The translations under genes and the position numbers were made by a program. Under the pieces are notes generated by a model. It saw only the letters and a list, made by a program, of their open reading frames with translations. It did not search any database and was not told the DNA's origin. This document shows positions 24,101-40,000 of a stretch of 64,000 bases of DNA, piece by piece (the stretch's first letter is position 1; the number at the start of each line of letters is the position of its first letter). The stretch comes from Prosapia bicincta (taxonomy: Eukaryota; Arthropoda; Insecta; Hemiptera; Cercopidae), in the NCBI GenBank assembly GCA_036971475.1, contig JBAIZL010000008.1, positions 13,231,788-13,295,787 of the forward strand, read 5' to 3'.

Positions 24101-27100
24101 TATGTAAGAGCATGTTACAAATGTATAGTTCTAGATATGTTAGAGTAAGTTACAAATGTGTAGATAGGTCTAGATGTGATAGTTCATGACGCCAATGTAA
24201 AGGTCTAGCTGTGGTGGAGCATGACGCCAATGTATAGTTCTAGATATGTTAGAGCAAGTTTCAAATGTATAGGTAGGTCTAGATGTGAAAGAGCATGACA
24301 CAAATGTATAGTTCTAGATATCTTAGAGCATGTTACAAATGTATAGGTAGTTCTAGATGTGATAGAGCATGACGCCAATGTATAGGTCTAGATGTGTTGG
24401 AGCATGACGCCAATGTATAGCTCTAGATATGTTAGAGCATGTTACAAATGTATAATTCTAGATATGTTAGAGCAAGTTACAAATGTATAAATAGGTCTAG
24501 ATGTGATAGAGCAAGACGCCAACGTAAAGGTCTAGATGTGTTAGAGCATGACGCAAATGTAAATGTCTAGATGTGTAAGAGCATGACGCCAATGTATAGT
24601 TCTAGATATGTTAGAGCAAGTTACAAATGTATTGGTAGGTCTAGATGTGAAAGAGCCTGACGCCAATGTATAGTTCTAGATATGTAAGAGCATGTTACAA
24701 ATGTATAGTTCTATATATGTTAGAGGAAGTTACAAATGTATAGGTAGGTCTAGATGTGATAGAGCATGACGCCAATGTAAAGGTCTAGATGTGAAAGAGC
24801 ATGACGCCAATGTATAGTTCTAGATATGTAAGAGCATGTTACAAATGTATAGTTCTAGATATGTTAGAGTAAATTACAAATGTGTAGATAGGTCTAGATG
24901 TGGTAGAGCATGACGCCAATGTAAAGGTCTACATGTGTAAGAGCATGACACAAATGTATAGTTCTAGATATGTTAGAGCATGTTACAAATGTATAGGTCT
25001 AGATATGTTAGAGCACGCTAAAAATGAATAGGTAGGTCTAGATGTGATAGAGCATGACGAAAATGTATAGGTCTAGATGTGTTGGAGCATGACGCCAATG
25101 TATAGCTCTAGATGTGTAAGAGCATGAAACAAATGTATAGTTCTAGATATGTTAGAGCATGTTACAAATGTATAGGTAGTTCTAGATATGTTAGAGCATG
25201 TTACAAATGTATAGGTAGTTCTAGATATGTTAGAGCATGTTACAAATGTTTAGGTAGTTCTAGATATGTTAGAGCATGTTACAAATGTATAGGTAGTTGT
25301 AGATATGTTAGAGCATGTTACAAATGTATAGGTAGTTCTAGATATGTTAGAGCATGTTACAAATGTATAGGTAGTTCTAGATATGTTAGAGCATGTTACA
25401 AATGTGTAGGTAGTTCTAGATATGTTAGAGCATGTTACAAATGTATAGATAGGTCTAGATGTGATAGAGCATGACACAAATGTATAGTTCTAGATATGTT
25501 AGAGCATGTTACAAATGTATAGGTAGTTCTAGATATGTTAGAGCATGTTACAAATGTGTAGGTAGTTCTAGATATGTTAGAGCATGTTACAAATGTATAG
25601 GTAGTTCTAGATATGTTAGAGCATGTTACAAATGTATAGTTCTAGATATGTTAGAGCATGTTACAAATGTATAGGTAGTTCTAGATATGTTAGAGCATGT
25701 TACAAATGTGCTGGTAGTTCTAGATATGTTAGAGCATGTTACAAATGTATAGATAGGTCTAGATGTGATAGAGCATGACACAAATGTATAGTTCTAGATA
25801 TGTTAGAGCATGTTGCAAATGTATAGTTCTAGATATTTTATAGCACGTTACAAATGTATAGGTAGTTCTAGATGTGATGGAGCATGACGCCAATGTATAG
25901 GTCTAGATGTGTTGGAGCATGACGCCAATGAATAGCTCTAGATATGTTAGCGCATGTTACAAATGTATAATTCTAGATATGTTAGAGCAAGTTACAAATG
26001 TATAAATAGGTCTAGATGTGATAGAGCAAGACGCCAATGTAAAGGTCTAGATGTGTTAGAGCATGACGCAAATGTAAATGTCTAGATGTGTAAGAGCATG
26101 ACGCCAATGTATAGTTCTAGATATGTTAGAGCAAGTTACAAATGTATTGGTAGGTCTAGATGTGAAAGAGCCTGACGCCAATGTATAGTTCTAGATATGT
26201 AAGAGCATGTTACAAATGTATAGTTCTAGATATGTTAGAGTAAATTACAAATGTGTAGATAGGTCTAGATGTGATAGAGCATGACGCCAATGTAAAGGTC
26301 TAGATGTGTAAGAGCATGACGCCAATGTATAGTTCTAGATATGTAAGAGCATGTTACAAATGTATAGTTCTAGATATGTTAGAGTAAATTACAAATGTGT
26401 AGATAGGTCTAGATGTGGTAGAGCATGACGCCAATGTAAAGGTCTACATGTGTAAGAGCATGACACAAATGTATAGTTCTAGATATGTTAGAGCATGTTA
26501 CAAATGTATAGGTAGTTCTAGATATGTTAGAGCATGTTACAAATGTATAGGTAGTTCTAGATATGTTAGAGCATTTTACAAATGTATAGGTAGTTCTATA
26601 TGTGATAGAGCATGACGCCAATGTATAGTTCTAGATATGTTAAAGCATGTTACAAATGTATAGTTCTAGATATGTTAGAGCATGTTACAAATGTATAGGG
26701 AGTTCTAGATGTGATAGAGCATGACACACATGTATAGTTCTAGATATGTTAGAGCATGTTACAAATGTGTAGGTAGTTCTAGATATGTTAGAGCATGTTA
26801 CAAATGAATAGATAGGTCTAGATGTGATAGAGCATGACACAAATGTATAGTTCTAGATATGTTAGAGCATGTTGCAAATGTATAGTTCTAGATATGTTAG
26901 AGCAAGTTACAAATGTATAGGTAGGTCTGGATGTAAAAGAGCATGACGCCAAAGTATAGTTCTAGATATTTAAGAGCATGTTACAAATGTATAGTTCTAG
27001 ATATGTTAGAGCAAGTTACAAATGTATAGGTAGGTCTAGATGGGATAGAGCATGACGCCAATGTATAGGTCTAGATGTTATAGAGCATGACGCCAATGTA

Positions 27101-30100
27101 TAGTTCTAGATATGTAAGAGCATGTTACAAATGTATAGTTCTAGATATGTTAGAGTAAGTTACAAATGTGTAGATAGGTCTAGATGTGATAGTTCATGAC
27201 GCCAATGTAAAGGTCTAGCAGTGGTGGAGCATGACGCCAATGTATAGTTCTAGATATGTTAGAGCAAGTTACAAATGTATAGGTAGGTCTAGATGTGAAA
27301 GAGCATGACACAAATGTATAGTTCTAGATATCTTAGAGTCTGTTACAAATGTATAGGTAGTTCTAGATGTGATAGAGCATGACGCCAATGTATAGGTCTA
27401 GATGTGTTGGAGCATGACGCCAATGTATAGCTCTAGATATTTTAGAGCATGTTACAAATGTATAATTCTAGATATGTTAGAGCAAGTTACAAATGTATAA
27501 ATAGGTCTAGATGTGATAGAGGAAGACGCCAATGTAAAGGTCTAGATGTGTTAGAGCATGACGCAAATGTAAATGTCTAGATGTGTAAGAGCTTGACGCC
27601 AATGTATAGTTCTAGATATGTTAGAGCAAGTTACAAATGTATTGGTAGGTCTAGATGTGAAAGAGCCTGACGCCAATGTATAGTTCTAGATATGTAAGAG
27701 CATGTTACAAATGTATAGTTCTAGATATGTTAGAGTAAATTACAAATGTGTAGATAGGTCTAGATGTGATAGAGCATGACGCCAATGTAAAGGTCTAGAT
27801 GTGTAAGAGCATGACGCCAATGTATAGTTCTAGATATGTAAGAGCATGTTACAAATGTATAGTTCTAGATATGTTAGAGTAAATTACAAATGTGTAGATA
27901 GGTCTAGATGTGGTAGAGCATGACGCCAATGTAAAGGTCTACATGTGTAAGAGCATGACACAAATGTATAGTTCTAGATATGTTAGAGCATGTTACAAAT
28001 GTATAGGTCTAGATATGTTAGAGCACGCTAAAAATGAATAGGTAGGTCTAGATGTGATAGAGCATGACGAAAATGTATAGGTCTAGATGTGTTGGAGCAT
28101 GACGCCAATGTATAGCTCTAGATGTGTAAGAGCATGAAACAAATGTATAGTTCTAGATATGTTAGAGCATTTTACAAATGTATAGGGAGTTCTATATGTG
28201 ATAGAGCATGACGCCAATGTATAGTTCTAGATATGTTAAAGCATGTTACAAATGTATAGTTCTAGATATGTTAGAGCATGTTACAAATGTATAGGGAGTT
28301 CTAGATGTGATAGAGCATGATACACATGTATAGTTCTAGATATGTTAGAGCATGTTACAAATGTATAGGTAGTTCTAGATATGTTAGAGCATGTTACAAA
28401 TGTATAGGTAGTTCTAGATATGTTAGAGCATTTTACAAATGTATAGGTAGTTCTATATGTGATAGAGCATGACGCCAATGTATAGTTCTAGATATGTTAA
28501 AGCATGTTACAAATGTATAGTTCTAGATATGTTAGAGCATGTTACAAATGTATAGGGAGTTCTAGATGTGATAGAACATGACACACATGTATAGTTCTAG
28601 ATATGTTAGAGCATGTTACAAATGTGTAGGTAGTTCTAGATATGTTAGAGCATGTTACAAATGAATAGATAGGTCTAGATGTGATAGAGCATGACACAAA
28701 TGTATAGTTCTAGATATGTTAGAGCATGTTGCAAATGTATAGTTCTAGATATGTTAGAGCAAGTTACAAATGTATAGGTAGGTCTGGATGTAAAAGAGCA
28801 TGACGCCAAAGTATAGTTCTAGATATTTAAGAGCATGTTACAAATGTATAATTCTAGATATGTTAGAGCAAGTTACAAATGTATAGGTAGGTCTAGATGG
28901 GATAGAGCATGACGCCAATGTATAGGTCTAGATGTTATAGAGCATGACGCCAATGTATAGTTCTAGATATGTAAGAGCATGTTACAAATGTATAGTTCTA
29001 GATATGTTAGAGTAAGTTACAAATGTGTAGATAGGTCTAGATGTGATAGTTCATGACGCCAATGTAAAGGTCTAGCTGTGGTGGAGCATGACGCCAATGT
29101 ATAGTTCTAGATATGTTAGAGCAAGTTACAAATGTATAGGTAGGTCTAGATGTGAAAGAGCATGACACAAATGTATAGTTCTAGATATCTTAGAGTCTGT
29201 TACAAATGTATAGGTAGTTCTAGATGTGATAGAGCATGACGCCAATGTATAGGTCTAGATGTGTTGGAGCATGACGCCAATGTATAGCTCTAGATATTTT
29301 AGAGCATGTTACAAATGTACAATTCTAGATATGTTAGAGCAAGTTACAAATGTATAAATAGGTCTAGATGTGATAGAGGAAGACGCAAATGTAAATGTCT
29401 AGATGTGTAAGAGCTTGACGCCAATGTATAGTTCTAGATATGTTAGAGCAAGTTACAAATGTATTGGTAGGTCTAGATGTGAAAGAGCCTGACGCCAATG
29501 TATAGTTCTAGATATGTAAGAGCATGTTACAAATGTATAGTTCTAGATATGTTAGAGTAAATTACAAATGTGTAGATAGGTCTAGATGTGATAGAGCATG
29601 ACGCCAATGTAAAGGTCTAGATGTGTAAGAGCATGACGCCAATGTATAGTTCTAGATATGTAAGAGCATGTTACAAATGTATAGTTCTAGATATGTTAGA
29701 GTAAATTACAAATGTGTAGATAGGTCTAGATGTGGTAGAGCATGACGCCAATGTAAAGGTCTACATGTGTAAGAGCATGACACAAATGTATAGTTCTAGA
29801 TATGTTAGAGCATGTTACAAATGTATAGGTCTAGATATGTTAGAGCACGCTAAAAATGAATAGGTAGGTCTAGATGTGATAGAGCATGACGAAAATGTAT
29901 AGGTCTAGATGTGTTGGAGCATGACGCCAATGTATAGCTCTAGATGTGTAAGAGCATGAAACAAATGTATAGTTCTAGATATGTTAGAGCATGTTACAAA
30001 TGTATAGGGAGTTCTAGATGTGATAGAGCATGATACACATGTATAGTTCTAGATATGTTAGAGCATGTTACAAATGTATAGGTAGTTCTAGATATGTTAG

Positions 30101-31075
30101 AGCATGTTACAAATGTATAGGTAGTTCTAGATATGTTAGAGCATTTTACAAATGTATAGGTAGTTCTATATGTGATAGAGCATGACGCCAATGTATAGTT
30201 CTAGATATGTTAAAGCATGTTACAAATGTATAGTTCTAGATATGTTAGAGCATGTTACAAATGTATAGGGAGTTCTAGATGTGATAGAGCATGACACACA
30301 TGTATAGTTCTAGATATGTTAGAGCATGTTACAAATGTGTAGGTAGTTCTAGATATGTTAGAGCATGTTACAAATGAATAGATAGGTCTAGATGTGATAG
30401 AGCATGACACAAATGTATAGTTCTAGATATGTTAGAGCATGTTGCAAATGTATAGTTCTAGATATGTTAGAGCAAGTTACAAATGTATAGGTAGGTCTGG
30501 ATGTAAAAGAGCATGACGCCAAAGTATAGTTCTAGATATTTAAGAGCATGTTACAAATGTATAATTCTAGATATGTTAGAGCAAGTTACAAATGTATAGG
30601 TAGGTCTAGATGGGATAGAGCATGACGCCAATGTATAGGTCTAGATGTTATAGAGCATGACGCCAATGTATAGTTCTAGATATGTAAGAGCATGTTACAA
30701 ATGTATAGTTCTAGATATGTTAGAGTAAGTTACAAATGTGTAGATAGGTCTAGATGTGATAGTTCATGACGCCAATGTAAAGGTCTAGCTGTGGTGGAGC
30801 ATGACGCCAATGTATAGTTCTAGATATGTTAGAGCAAGTTACAAATGTATAGGTAGGTCTAGATGTGAAAGAGCATGACACAAATGTATAGTTCTAGATA
30901 TCTTAGAGCCTGTTACAAATGTATAGGTAGTTCTAGATGTGATAGAGCATGACGCAAATGTAAATGTCTAGATGTGTAAGAGCATGACGTCAATGTATAG
31001 TTCTAGATATGTTAGAGCAAGTTACAAATGAATTGGTAGGTCTAGATGTGAAAGAGCCTGACGCCAATGTATAGT
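21196..31075. repeat. Satellite super-repeat, copy 1 (about 9.9 kb)
   Basis: Rare markers recur at a fixed offset in copy 2: GTTAGATTAAATTAC at 21213 and 31085 (9,872 bp), the monomer run at 23241 and 32973 (9,732 bp), GCACGCTAAAAATGAATAGG at 25013 and 34745, and GTCTAGCTGTGGTGGAGC at 24203 and 33935. The offset changes only by sums of monomer lengths: 140 bp (4 monomers) near 22140; about 260 bp near 28281-28560; 35 bp near 29385. Confidence 0.9.
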
Positions 31076-34000
31076 TCTAGATATGTTAGATTAAATTACA
31101 AATGTGTAGATAGGTCTAGATCTGGTAGAGCATGACGCCAATGTAAAGGTCTAGATGTGTAAGAGCATGATACAAATGTATAGTTCTAGATATGTTAGAG
31201 CAGGTTACAAATGTATAGGTCTAGATATGTTAGAGCACGTTACAAATGTATAGGTAGGTCTAGATGTGATAGAGCATGACGCCGAAGTATAGGTCTAGAT
31301 GTGTTGGAGCATGACGCCAATGTATAGCTCTAGATGTGTAAGAGCATGAAACAAATGTATAGTTCTAGATATGTTAGAGCATGTTACAAATGTATAGGTA
31401 GTTCTAGATGTGATAGAGCATGACGCAAATGTAAAGTTCTAGATATGTTAGAGCATGTTACAAATGTATAGTTCTAGATATGTTAGAGCATGTTACAAAT
31501 GTATAGGTAGTTCTAGATGTGATAGAGCATGATACAAATGTATAGTTCTAGATATGTTAGAGCATGTTACAAATGTATAGGTAGTTCTAGATATGTTAGA
31601 GCATGTTACAAATGTATAGGTAGTTCTAGATATGTTAGATCATGTTACAAATGTATAGATAGGTCTAAATGTGATAGAGCATGACGCCAATTTAAAGGTC
31701 TTGATGTGTTAGAGCATGACGCCAATGTAAATGTCTAGATGTGTAAGAGCATGACACAAATGTATAGTTCTAGATATGTTAGAGCAGGTTACAAATGTAT
31801 AGATAGGTCTAGATGTGTAAGAGCATGACGAAAATGTAGAGCTCTAGATGTGTAATAGCATGACACAAATGTATAGTTCTAGATATGCTAGAGCATGTTA
31901 CAAATGTATAGGTCTAGATGTGTTAGAGCATGACGCCAATGTAAAGGTCTAAATGTGTAAGAGCATGACACAAATGTATAGTTCTAGATATGTTACAGCA
32001 TGTTACAAATGTATAGATAGGTCTAGATGTGTAAGAGCATGACGCCAATGTAGAGCTCTAGATGTGTAAGAGCATGACACAAATGTATAGTTCTAGATAT
32101 GTCAGAGCATGTTACAAATGTATAGGTCTAGATGTGATAGAGCATGACGCCAATGTATAGTTCTAGATGTGTTGGAGCATAACGCCAATGTATAGCTCTA
32201 GATGCGTAAGAGCATGAAACAAATGTATAGTTCTAGATATGTTAGAGCATGTTACAAATGTATAGGTAGGTCTAGATGTAATAGAACATGACGCCAATGT
32301 TAAGTTCTAGATGTGTTGGAGCATGTTGCCAATGTATAGTTCTAGATGTGTTGGAACATGACGCCAATGTATAGCTCTAGATGTGTAAAAGCATGACACA
32401 AATGTATAGTTCTAGATATGTTAGAGCATGTTACAAATGTATAGGTCTAGATGTGATAGAGCATGACGCCAATGTAAAGGTCTAGATATGTTGGAGCATG
32501 ACACCAATGTATGGGTCTAGATGTGTAAGAGCATTACACAAATGTATAGTTCTAGATATGTTAGAGCATGTTACAAATGTATAGTTCTAGATATGTTAGA
32601 GCATGTGAAAATGTATAGGTAGGTCTAGATGTGATAGAGCATGACGCCAATGTACAAGTTCTAGATGTGTAAGAGCATGACGCCAATGTATATTTCTAGA
32701 TGTGTAAGAGCATGACGCCAATATAAAGGTCTAGATGTGATAGAGCATGACGCCAATGTAAAGTTCTAGATGTGTTAGAGCATGTTACAAATGTATAGTT
32801 CTAGATATGTTAGAGCATGTTACAAATGTATAGGTAATTCTAGATGTGATAGAGTATGACGCCAATGTATAGTTCTGATATGTTAGAGCATCTTACAAAT
32901 GTATAGTTATAGATATGTTAGAGCATGTTACAAATATATAGGTAGTTCTAGATTTGATAGAGCATGTTATAAATGTATAGTTCTAGATATGTTAGAGCAT
33001 GTTACAAATGTACAGGTAGTTCTAGATATGGTAGAGCATGTTACAAATGTATAGGTAGTTCTAGATATGTTAGAGCATGTTACAAATGTATAGGTAGTTC
33101 TAGATATGGTAGAGCATGTTACAAATGTATAGGTAGTTCTACATATGTTAGAGCATGTTACAAAGGTATAGGTAGTTCTAGATATGTTAGAGCATGTTAC
33201 AAATGTATAGGTAGTTCTAGATATGTTAGAGCATGTTACAAATGTATAGTTTTAGATATGTTAGAGCATGTTACAAATGTATAGTTCTAGATATGTTAGA
33301 GCATGTTACAAATGTAAAATTCTAGATATGTTAGAGAAAGTTACAAATGTATAGATAGGTCTAGATGTGATAGAGCATGACGCCAATGTAAAGGTCTAGA
33401 TGTGTTACAGCATGACGCAAACGTAAATGTCTAGATGTGTAAGAGCATGACACAAATGTATAGTTCTAGATATGTTAGAGCATGTTGCAAATGTATAGTT
33501 CTAGATATTTTATAGCACGTTACAAATGTATAGGTAGGTCTAGATGTGATAGAGCATGACGCCAATGTATAGGTCTAGATATGTTAGAGCATGGCGCCAA
33601 TATATAGTTCTAGATATGTTAGAGCAAGTTACAAATGTATAGGTAGGTCTAGATATAAAAGAGCATGACGCCAAAGTATAGTTCTAGATATTTAAGAGCA
33701 TGTTACAAATGTATAGTTCTAGATATGTTAGAGCAAGTTACAAATGTATAGGTAGGTCTAGATGGGATAGAGCATGACGCCAATGTATAGGTCTAGATGT
33801 TATAGAGCATGACGCCAATGTATAGTTCTAGATATGTAAGAGCATGTTACAAATGTATAGTTCTAGATATGTTAGAGTAAGTTACAAATGTGTAGATAGG
33901 TCTAGATGTGATAGTTCATGACGCCAATGTAAAGGTCTAGCTGTGGTGGAGCATGACGCCAATGTATAGTTCTAGATATGTTAGAGCAAGTTTCAAATGT

Positions 34001-37000
34001 ATAGGTAGGTCTAGATGTGAAAGAGCATGACACAAATGTATAGTTCTAGATATCTTAGAGCATGTTACAAATGTATAGGTAGTTCTAGATGTGATAGAGC
34101 ATGACGCCAATGTATAGGTCTAGATGTGTTGGAGCATGACGCCAATGTATAGCTCTAGATATGTTAGAGCATGTTACAAATGTATAATTCTAGATATGTT
34201 AGAGCAAGTTACAAATGTATAAATAGGTCTAGATGTGATAGAGCAAGACGCCAACGTAAAGGTCTAGATGTGTTAGAGCATGACGCAAATGTAAATGTCT
34301 AGATGTGTAAGAGCATGACGCCAATGTATAGTTCTAGATATGTTAGAGCAAGTTACAAATGTATTGGTAGGTCTAGATGTGAAAGAGCCTGACGCCAATG
34401 TATAGTTCTAGATATGTAAGAGCATGTTACAAATGTATAGTTCTATATATGTTAGAGGAAGTTACAAATGTATAGGTAGGTCTAGATGTGATAGAGCATG
34501 ACGCCAATGTAAAGGTCTAGATGTGTAAGAGCATGACGCCAATGTATAGTTCTAGATATGTAAGAGCATGTTACAAATGTATAGTTCTAGATATGTTAGA
34601 GTAAATTACAAATGTGTAGATAGGTCTAGATGTGGTAGAGCATGACGCCAATGTAAAGGTCTACATGTGTAAGAGCATGACACAAATGTATAGTTCTAGA
34701 TATGTTAGAGCATGTTACAAATGTATAGGTCTAGATATGTTAGAGCACGCTAAAAATGAATAGGTAGGTCTAGATGTGATAGAGCATGACGAAAATGTAT
34801 AGGTCTAGATGTGTTGGAGCATGACGCCAATGTATAGCTCTAGATGTGTAAGAGCATGAAACAAATGTATAGTTCTAGATATGTTAGAGCATGTTACAAA
34901 TGTATAGGTAGTTCTAGATATGTTAGAGCATGTTACAAATGTATAGGTAGTTCTAGATATGTTAGAGCATGTTACAAATGTTTAGGTAGTTCTAGATATG
35001 TTAGATCATGTTACAAATGTATAGGTAGTTGTAGATATGTTAGAGCATGTTACAAATGTATAGGTAGTTCTAGATATGTTAGAGCATGTTACAAATGTAT
35101 AGGTAGTTCTAGATATGTTAGAGCATGTTACAAATGTGTAGGTAGTTCTAGATATGTTAGAGCATGTTACAAATGTATAGATAGGTCTAGATGTGATAGA
35201 GCATGACACAAATGTATAGTTCTAGATATGTTAGAGCATGTTACAAATGTATAGGTAGTTCTAGATATGTTAGAGCATGTTACAAATGTGTAGGTAGTTC
35301 TAGATATGTTAGAGCATGTTACAAATGTATAGGTAGTTCTAGATATGTTAGAGCATGTTACAAATGTATAGTTCTAGATATGTTAGAGCATGTTACAAAT
35401 GTATAGGTAGTTCTAGATATGTTAGAGCATGTTACAAATGTGCTGGTAGTTCTAGATATGTTAGAGCATGTTACAAATGTATAGATAGGTCTAGATGTGA
35501 TAGAGCATGACACAAATGTATAGTTCTAGATATGTTAGAGCATGTTGCAAATGTATAGTTCTAGATATTTTATAGCACGTTACAAATGTATAGGTAGTTC
35601 TAGATGTGATGGAGCATGACGCCAATGTATAGGTCTAGATGTGTTGGAGCATGACGCCAATGAATAGCTCTAGATATGTTAGCGCATGTTACAAATGTAT
35701 AATTCTAGATATGTTAGAGCAAGTTACAAATGTATAAATAGGTCTAGATGTGATAGAGCAAGACGCCAATGTAAAGGTCTAGATGTGTTAGAGCATGACG
35801 CAAATGTAAATGTCTAGATGTGTAAGAGCATGACGCCAATGTATAGTTCTAGATATGTTAGAGCAAGTTACAAATGTATTGGTAGGTCTAGATGTGAAAG
35901 AGCCTGACGCCAATGTATAGTTCTAGATATGTAAGAGCATGTTACAAATGTATAGTTCTAGATATGTTAGAGTAAATTACAAATGTGTAGATAGGTCTAG
36001 ATGTGATAGAGCATGACGCCAATGTAAAGGTCTAGATGTGTAAGAGCATGACGCCAATGTATAGTTCTAGATATGTAAGAGCATGTTACAAATGTATAGT
36101 TCTAGATATGTTAGAGTAAATTACAAATGTGTAGATAGGTCTAGATGTGGTAGAGCATGACGCCAATGTAAAGGTCTACATGTGTAAGAGCATGACACAA
36201 ATGTATAGTTCTAGATATGTTAGAGCATGTTACAAATGTATAGGTAGTTCTAGATATGTTAGAGCATGTTACAAATGTATAGGTAGTTCTAGATATGTTA
36301 GAGCATTTTACAAATGTATAGGTAGTTCTATATGTGATAGAGCATGACGCCAATGTATAGTTCTAGATATGTTAAAGCATGTTACAAATGTATAGTTCTA
36401 GATATGTTAGAGCATGTTACAAATGTATAGGGAGTTCTAGATGTGATAGAGCATGACACACATGTATAGTTCTAGATATGTTAGAGCATGTTACAAATGT
36501 GTAGGTAGTTCTAGATATGTTAGAGCATGTTACAAATGAATAGATAGGTCTAGATGTGATAGAGCATGACACAAATGTATAGTTCTAGATATGTTAGAGC
36601 ATGTTGCAAATGTATAGTTCTAGATATGTTAGAGCAAGTTACAAATGTATAGGTAGGTCTGGATGTAAAAGAGCATGACGCCAAAGTATAGTTCTAGATA
36701 TTTAAGAGCATGTTACAAATGTATAGTTCTAGATATGTTAGAGCAAGTTACAAATGTATAGGTAGGTCTAGATGGTATAGAGCATGACGCCAATGTATAG
36801 GTCTAGATGTTATAGAGCATGACGCCAATGTATAGTTCTAGATATGTAAGAGCATGTTACAAATGTATAGTTCTAGATATGTTAGAGTAAGTTACAAATG
36901 TGTAGATAGGTCTAGATGTGATAGTTCATGACGCCAATGTAAAGGTCTAGCAGTGGTGGAGCATGACGCCAATGTATAGTTCTAGATATGTTAGAGCAAG

Positions 37001-40000
37001 TTACAAATGTATAGGTAGGTCTAGATGTGAAAGAGCATGACACAAATGTATAGTTCTAGATATCTTAGAGTCTGTTACAAATGTATAGGTAGTTCTAGAT
37101 GTGATAGAGCATGACGCCAATGTATAGGTCTAGATGTGTTGGAGCATGACGCCAATGTATAGCTCTAGATATTTTAGAGCATGTTACAAATGTATAATTC
37201 TAGATATGTTAGAGCAAGTTACAAATGTATAAATAGGTCTAGATGTGATAGAGGAAGACGCCAATGTAAAGGTCTAGATGTGTTAGAGCATGACGCAAAT
37301 GTAAATGTCTAGATGTGTAAGAGCTTGACGCCAATGTATAGTTCTAGATATGTTAGAGCAAGTTACAAATGTATTGGTAGGTCTAGATGTGAAAGAGCCT
37401 GACGCCAATGTATAGTTCTAGATATGTAAGAGCATGTTACAAATGTATAGTTCTAGATATGTTAGAGTAAATTACAAATGTGTAGATAGGTCTAGATGTG
37501 ATAGAGCATGACGCCAATGTAAAGGTCTAGATGTGTAAGAGCATGACGCCAATGTATAGTTCTAGATATGTAAGAGCATGTTACAAATGTTTAGTTCTAG
37601 ATATGTTAGAGTAAATTACAAATGTGTAGATAGGTCTAGATGTGGTAGAGCATGACGCCAATGTAAAGGTCTACATGTGTAAGAGCATGACACAAATGTA
37701 TAGTTCTAGATATGTTAGAGCATGTTACAAATGTATAGGTCTAGATATGTTAGAGCACGCTAAAAATGAATAGGTAGGTCTAGATGTGATAGAGCATGAC
37801 GAAAATGTATAGGTCTAGATGTGTTGGAGCATGACGCCAATGTATAGCTCTAGATGTGTAAGAGCATGAAACAAATGTATAGTTCTAGATATGTTAGAGC
37901 ATTTTACAAATGTATAGGTAGTTCTATATGTGATAGAGCATGACGCCAATGTATAGTTCTAGATATGTTAAAGCATGTTACAAATGTATAGTTCTAGATA
38001 TGTTAGAGCATGTTACAAATGTATAGGGAGTTCTAGATGTGATAGAGCATGACACACATGTATAGTTCTAGATATGTTAGAGCATGTTACAAATGTGTAG
38101 GTAGTTCTAGATATGTTAGAGCATGTTACAAATGAATAGATAGGTCTAGATGTGATAGAGCATGACACAAATGTATAGTTCTAGATATGTTAGAGCATGT
38201 TGCAAATGTATAGTTCTAGATATGTTAGAGCAAGTTACAAATGTATAGGTAGGTCTGGATGTAAAAGAGCATGACGCCAAAGTATAGTTCTAGATATTTA
38301 AGAGCATGTTACAAATGTATAATTCTAGATATGTTAGAGCAAGTTACAAATGTATAGGTAGGTCTAGATGGGATAGAGCATGACGCCAATGTATAGGTCT
38401 AGATGTTATAGAGCATGACGCCAATGTATAGTTCTAGATATGTAAGAGCATGTTACAAATGTATAGTTCTAGATATGTTAGAGTAAGTTACAAATGTGTA
38501 GATAGGTCTAGATGTGATAGTTCATGACGCCAATGTAAAGGTCTAGCTGTGGTGGAGCATGACGCCAATGTATAGTTCTAGATATGTTAGAGCAAGTTAC
38601 AAATGTATAGGTAGGTCTAGATGTGAAAGAGCATGACACAAATGTATAGTTCTAGATATCTTAGAGTCTGTTACAAATGTATAGGTAGTTCTAGATGTGA
38701 TAGAGCATGACGCCAATGTATAGGTCTAGATGTGTTGGAGCATGACGCCAATGTATAGCTCTAGATATTTTAGAGCATGTTACAAATGTACAATTCTAGA
38801 TATGTTAGAGCAAGTTACAAATGTATAAATAGGTCTAGATGTGATAGAGGAAGACGCCAATGTAAAGGTCTAGATGTGTTAGAGCATGACGCAAATGTAA
38901 ATGTCTAGATGTGTAAGAGCTTGACGCCAATGTATAGTTCTAGATATGTTAGAGCAAGTTACAAATGTATTGGTAGGTCTAGATGTGAAAGAGCCTGACG
39001 CCAATGTATAGTTCTAGATATGTAAGAGCATGTTACAAATGTATAGTTCTAGATATGTTAGAGTAAATTACAAATGTGTAGATAGGTCTAGATGTGATAG
39101 AGCATGACGCCAATGTAAAGGTCTAGATGTGTAAGAGCATGACGCCAATGTATAGTTCTAGATATGTAAGAGCATGTTACAAATGTATAGTTCTAGATAT
39201 GTTAGAGTAAATTACAAATGTGTAGATAGGTCTAGATGTGGTAGAGCATGACGCCAATGTAAAGGTCTACATGTGTAAGAGCATGACACAAATGTATAGT
39301 TCTAGATATGTTAGAGCATGTTACAAATGTATAGGTCTAGATATGTTAGAGCACGCTAAAAATGAATAGGTAGGTCTAGATGTGATAGAGCATGACGAAA
39401 ATGTATAGGTCTAGATGTGTTGGAGCATGACGCCAATGTATAGCTCTAGATGTGTAAGAGCATGAAACAAATGTATAGTTCTAGATATGTTAGAGCATGT
39501 TACAAATGTATAGGGAGTTCTAGATGTGATAGAGCATGATACACATGTATAGTTCTATATATGTTAGAGCATGTTACAAATGTATAGGTAGTTCTAGATA
39601 TGTTAGAGCATGTTACAAATGTATAGGTAGTTCTAGATATGTTAGAGCATTTTACAAATGTATAGGTAGTTCTATATGTGATAGAGCATGACGCCAATGT
39701 ATAGTTCTAGATATGTTAAAGCATGTTACAAATGTATAGTTCTAGATATTTTAGAGCATGTTACAAATGTATAGGGAGTTCTAGATGTGATAGAGCATGA
39801 CACACATGTATAGTTCTAGATATGTTAGAGCATGTTACAAATGTGTAGGTAGTTCTAGATATGTTAGAGCATGTTACAAATGAATAGATAGGTCTAGATG
39901 TGATAGAGCATGACACAAATGTATAGTTCTAGATATGTTAGAGCATGTTGCAAATGTATAGTTCTAGATATGTTAGAGCAAGTTACAAATGTATAGGTAG

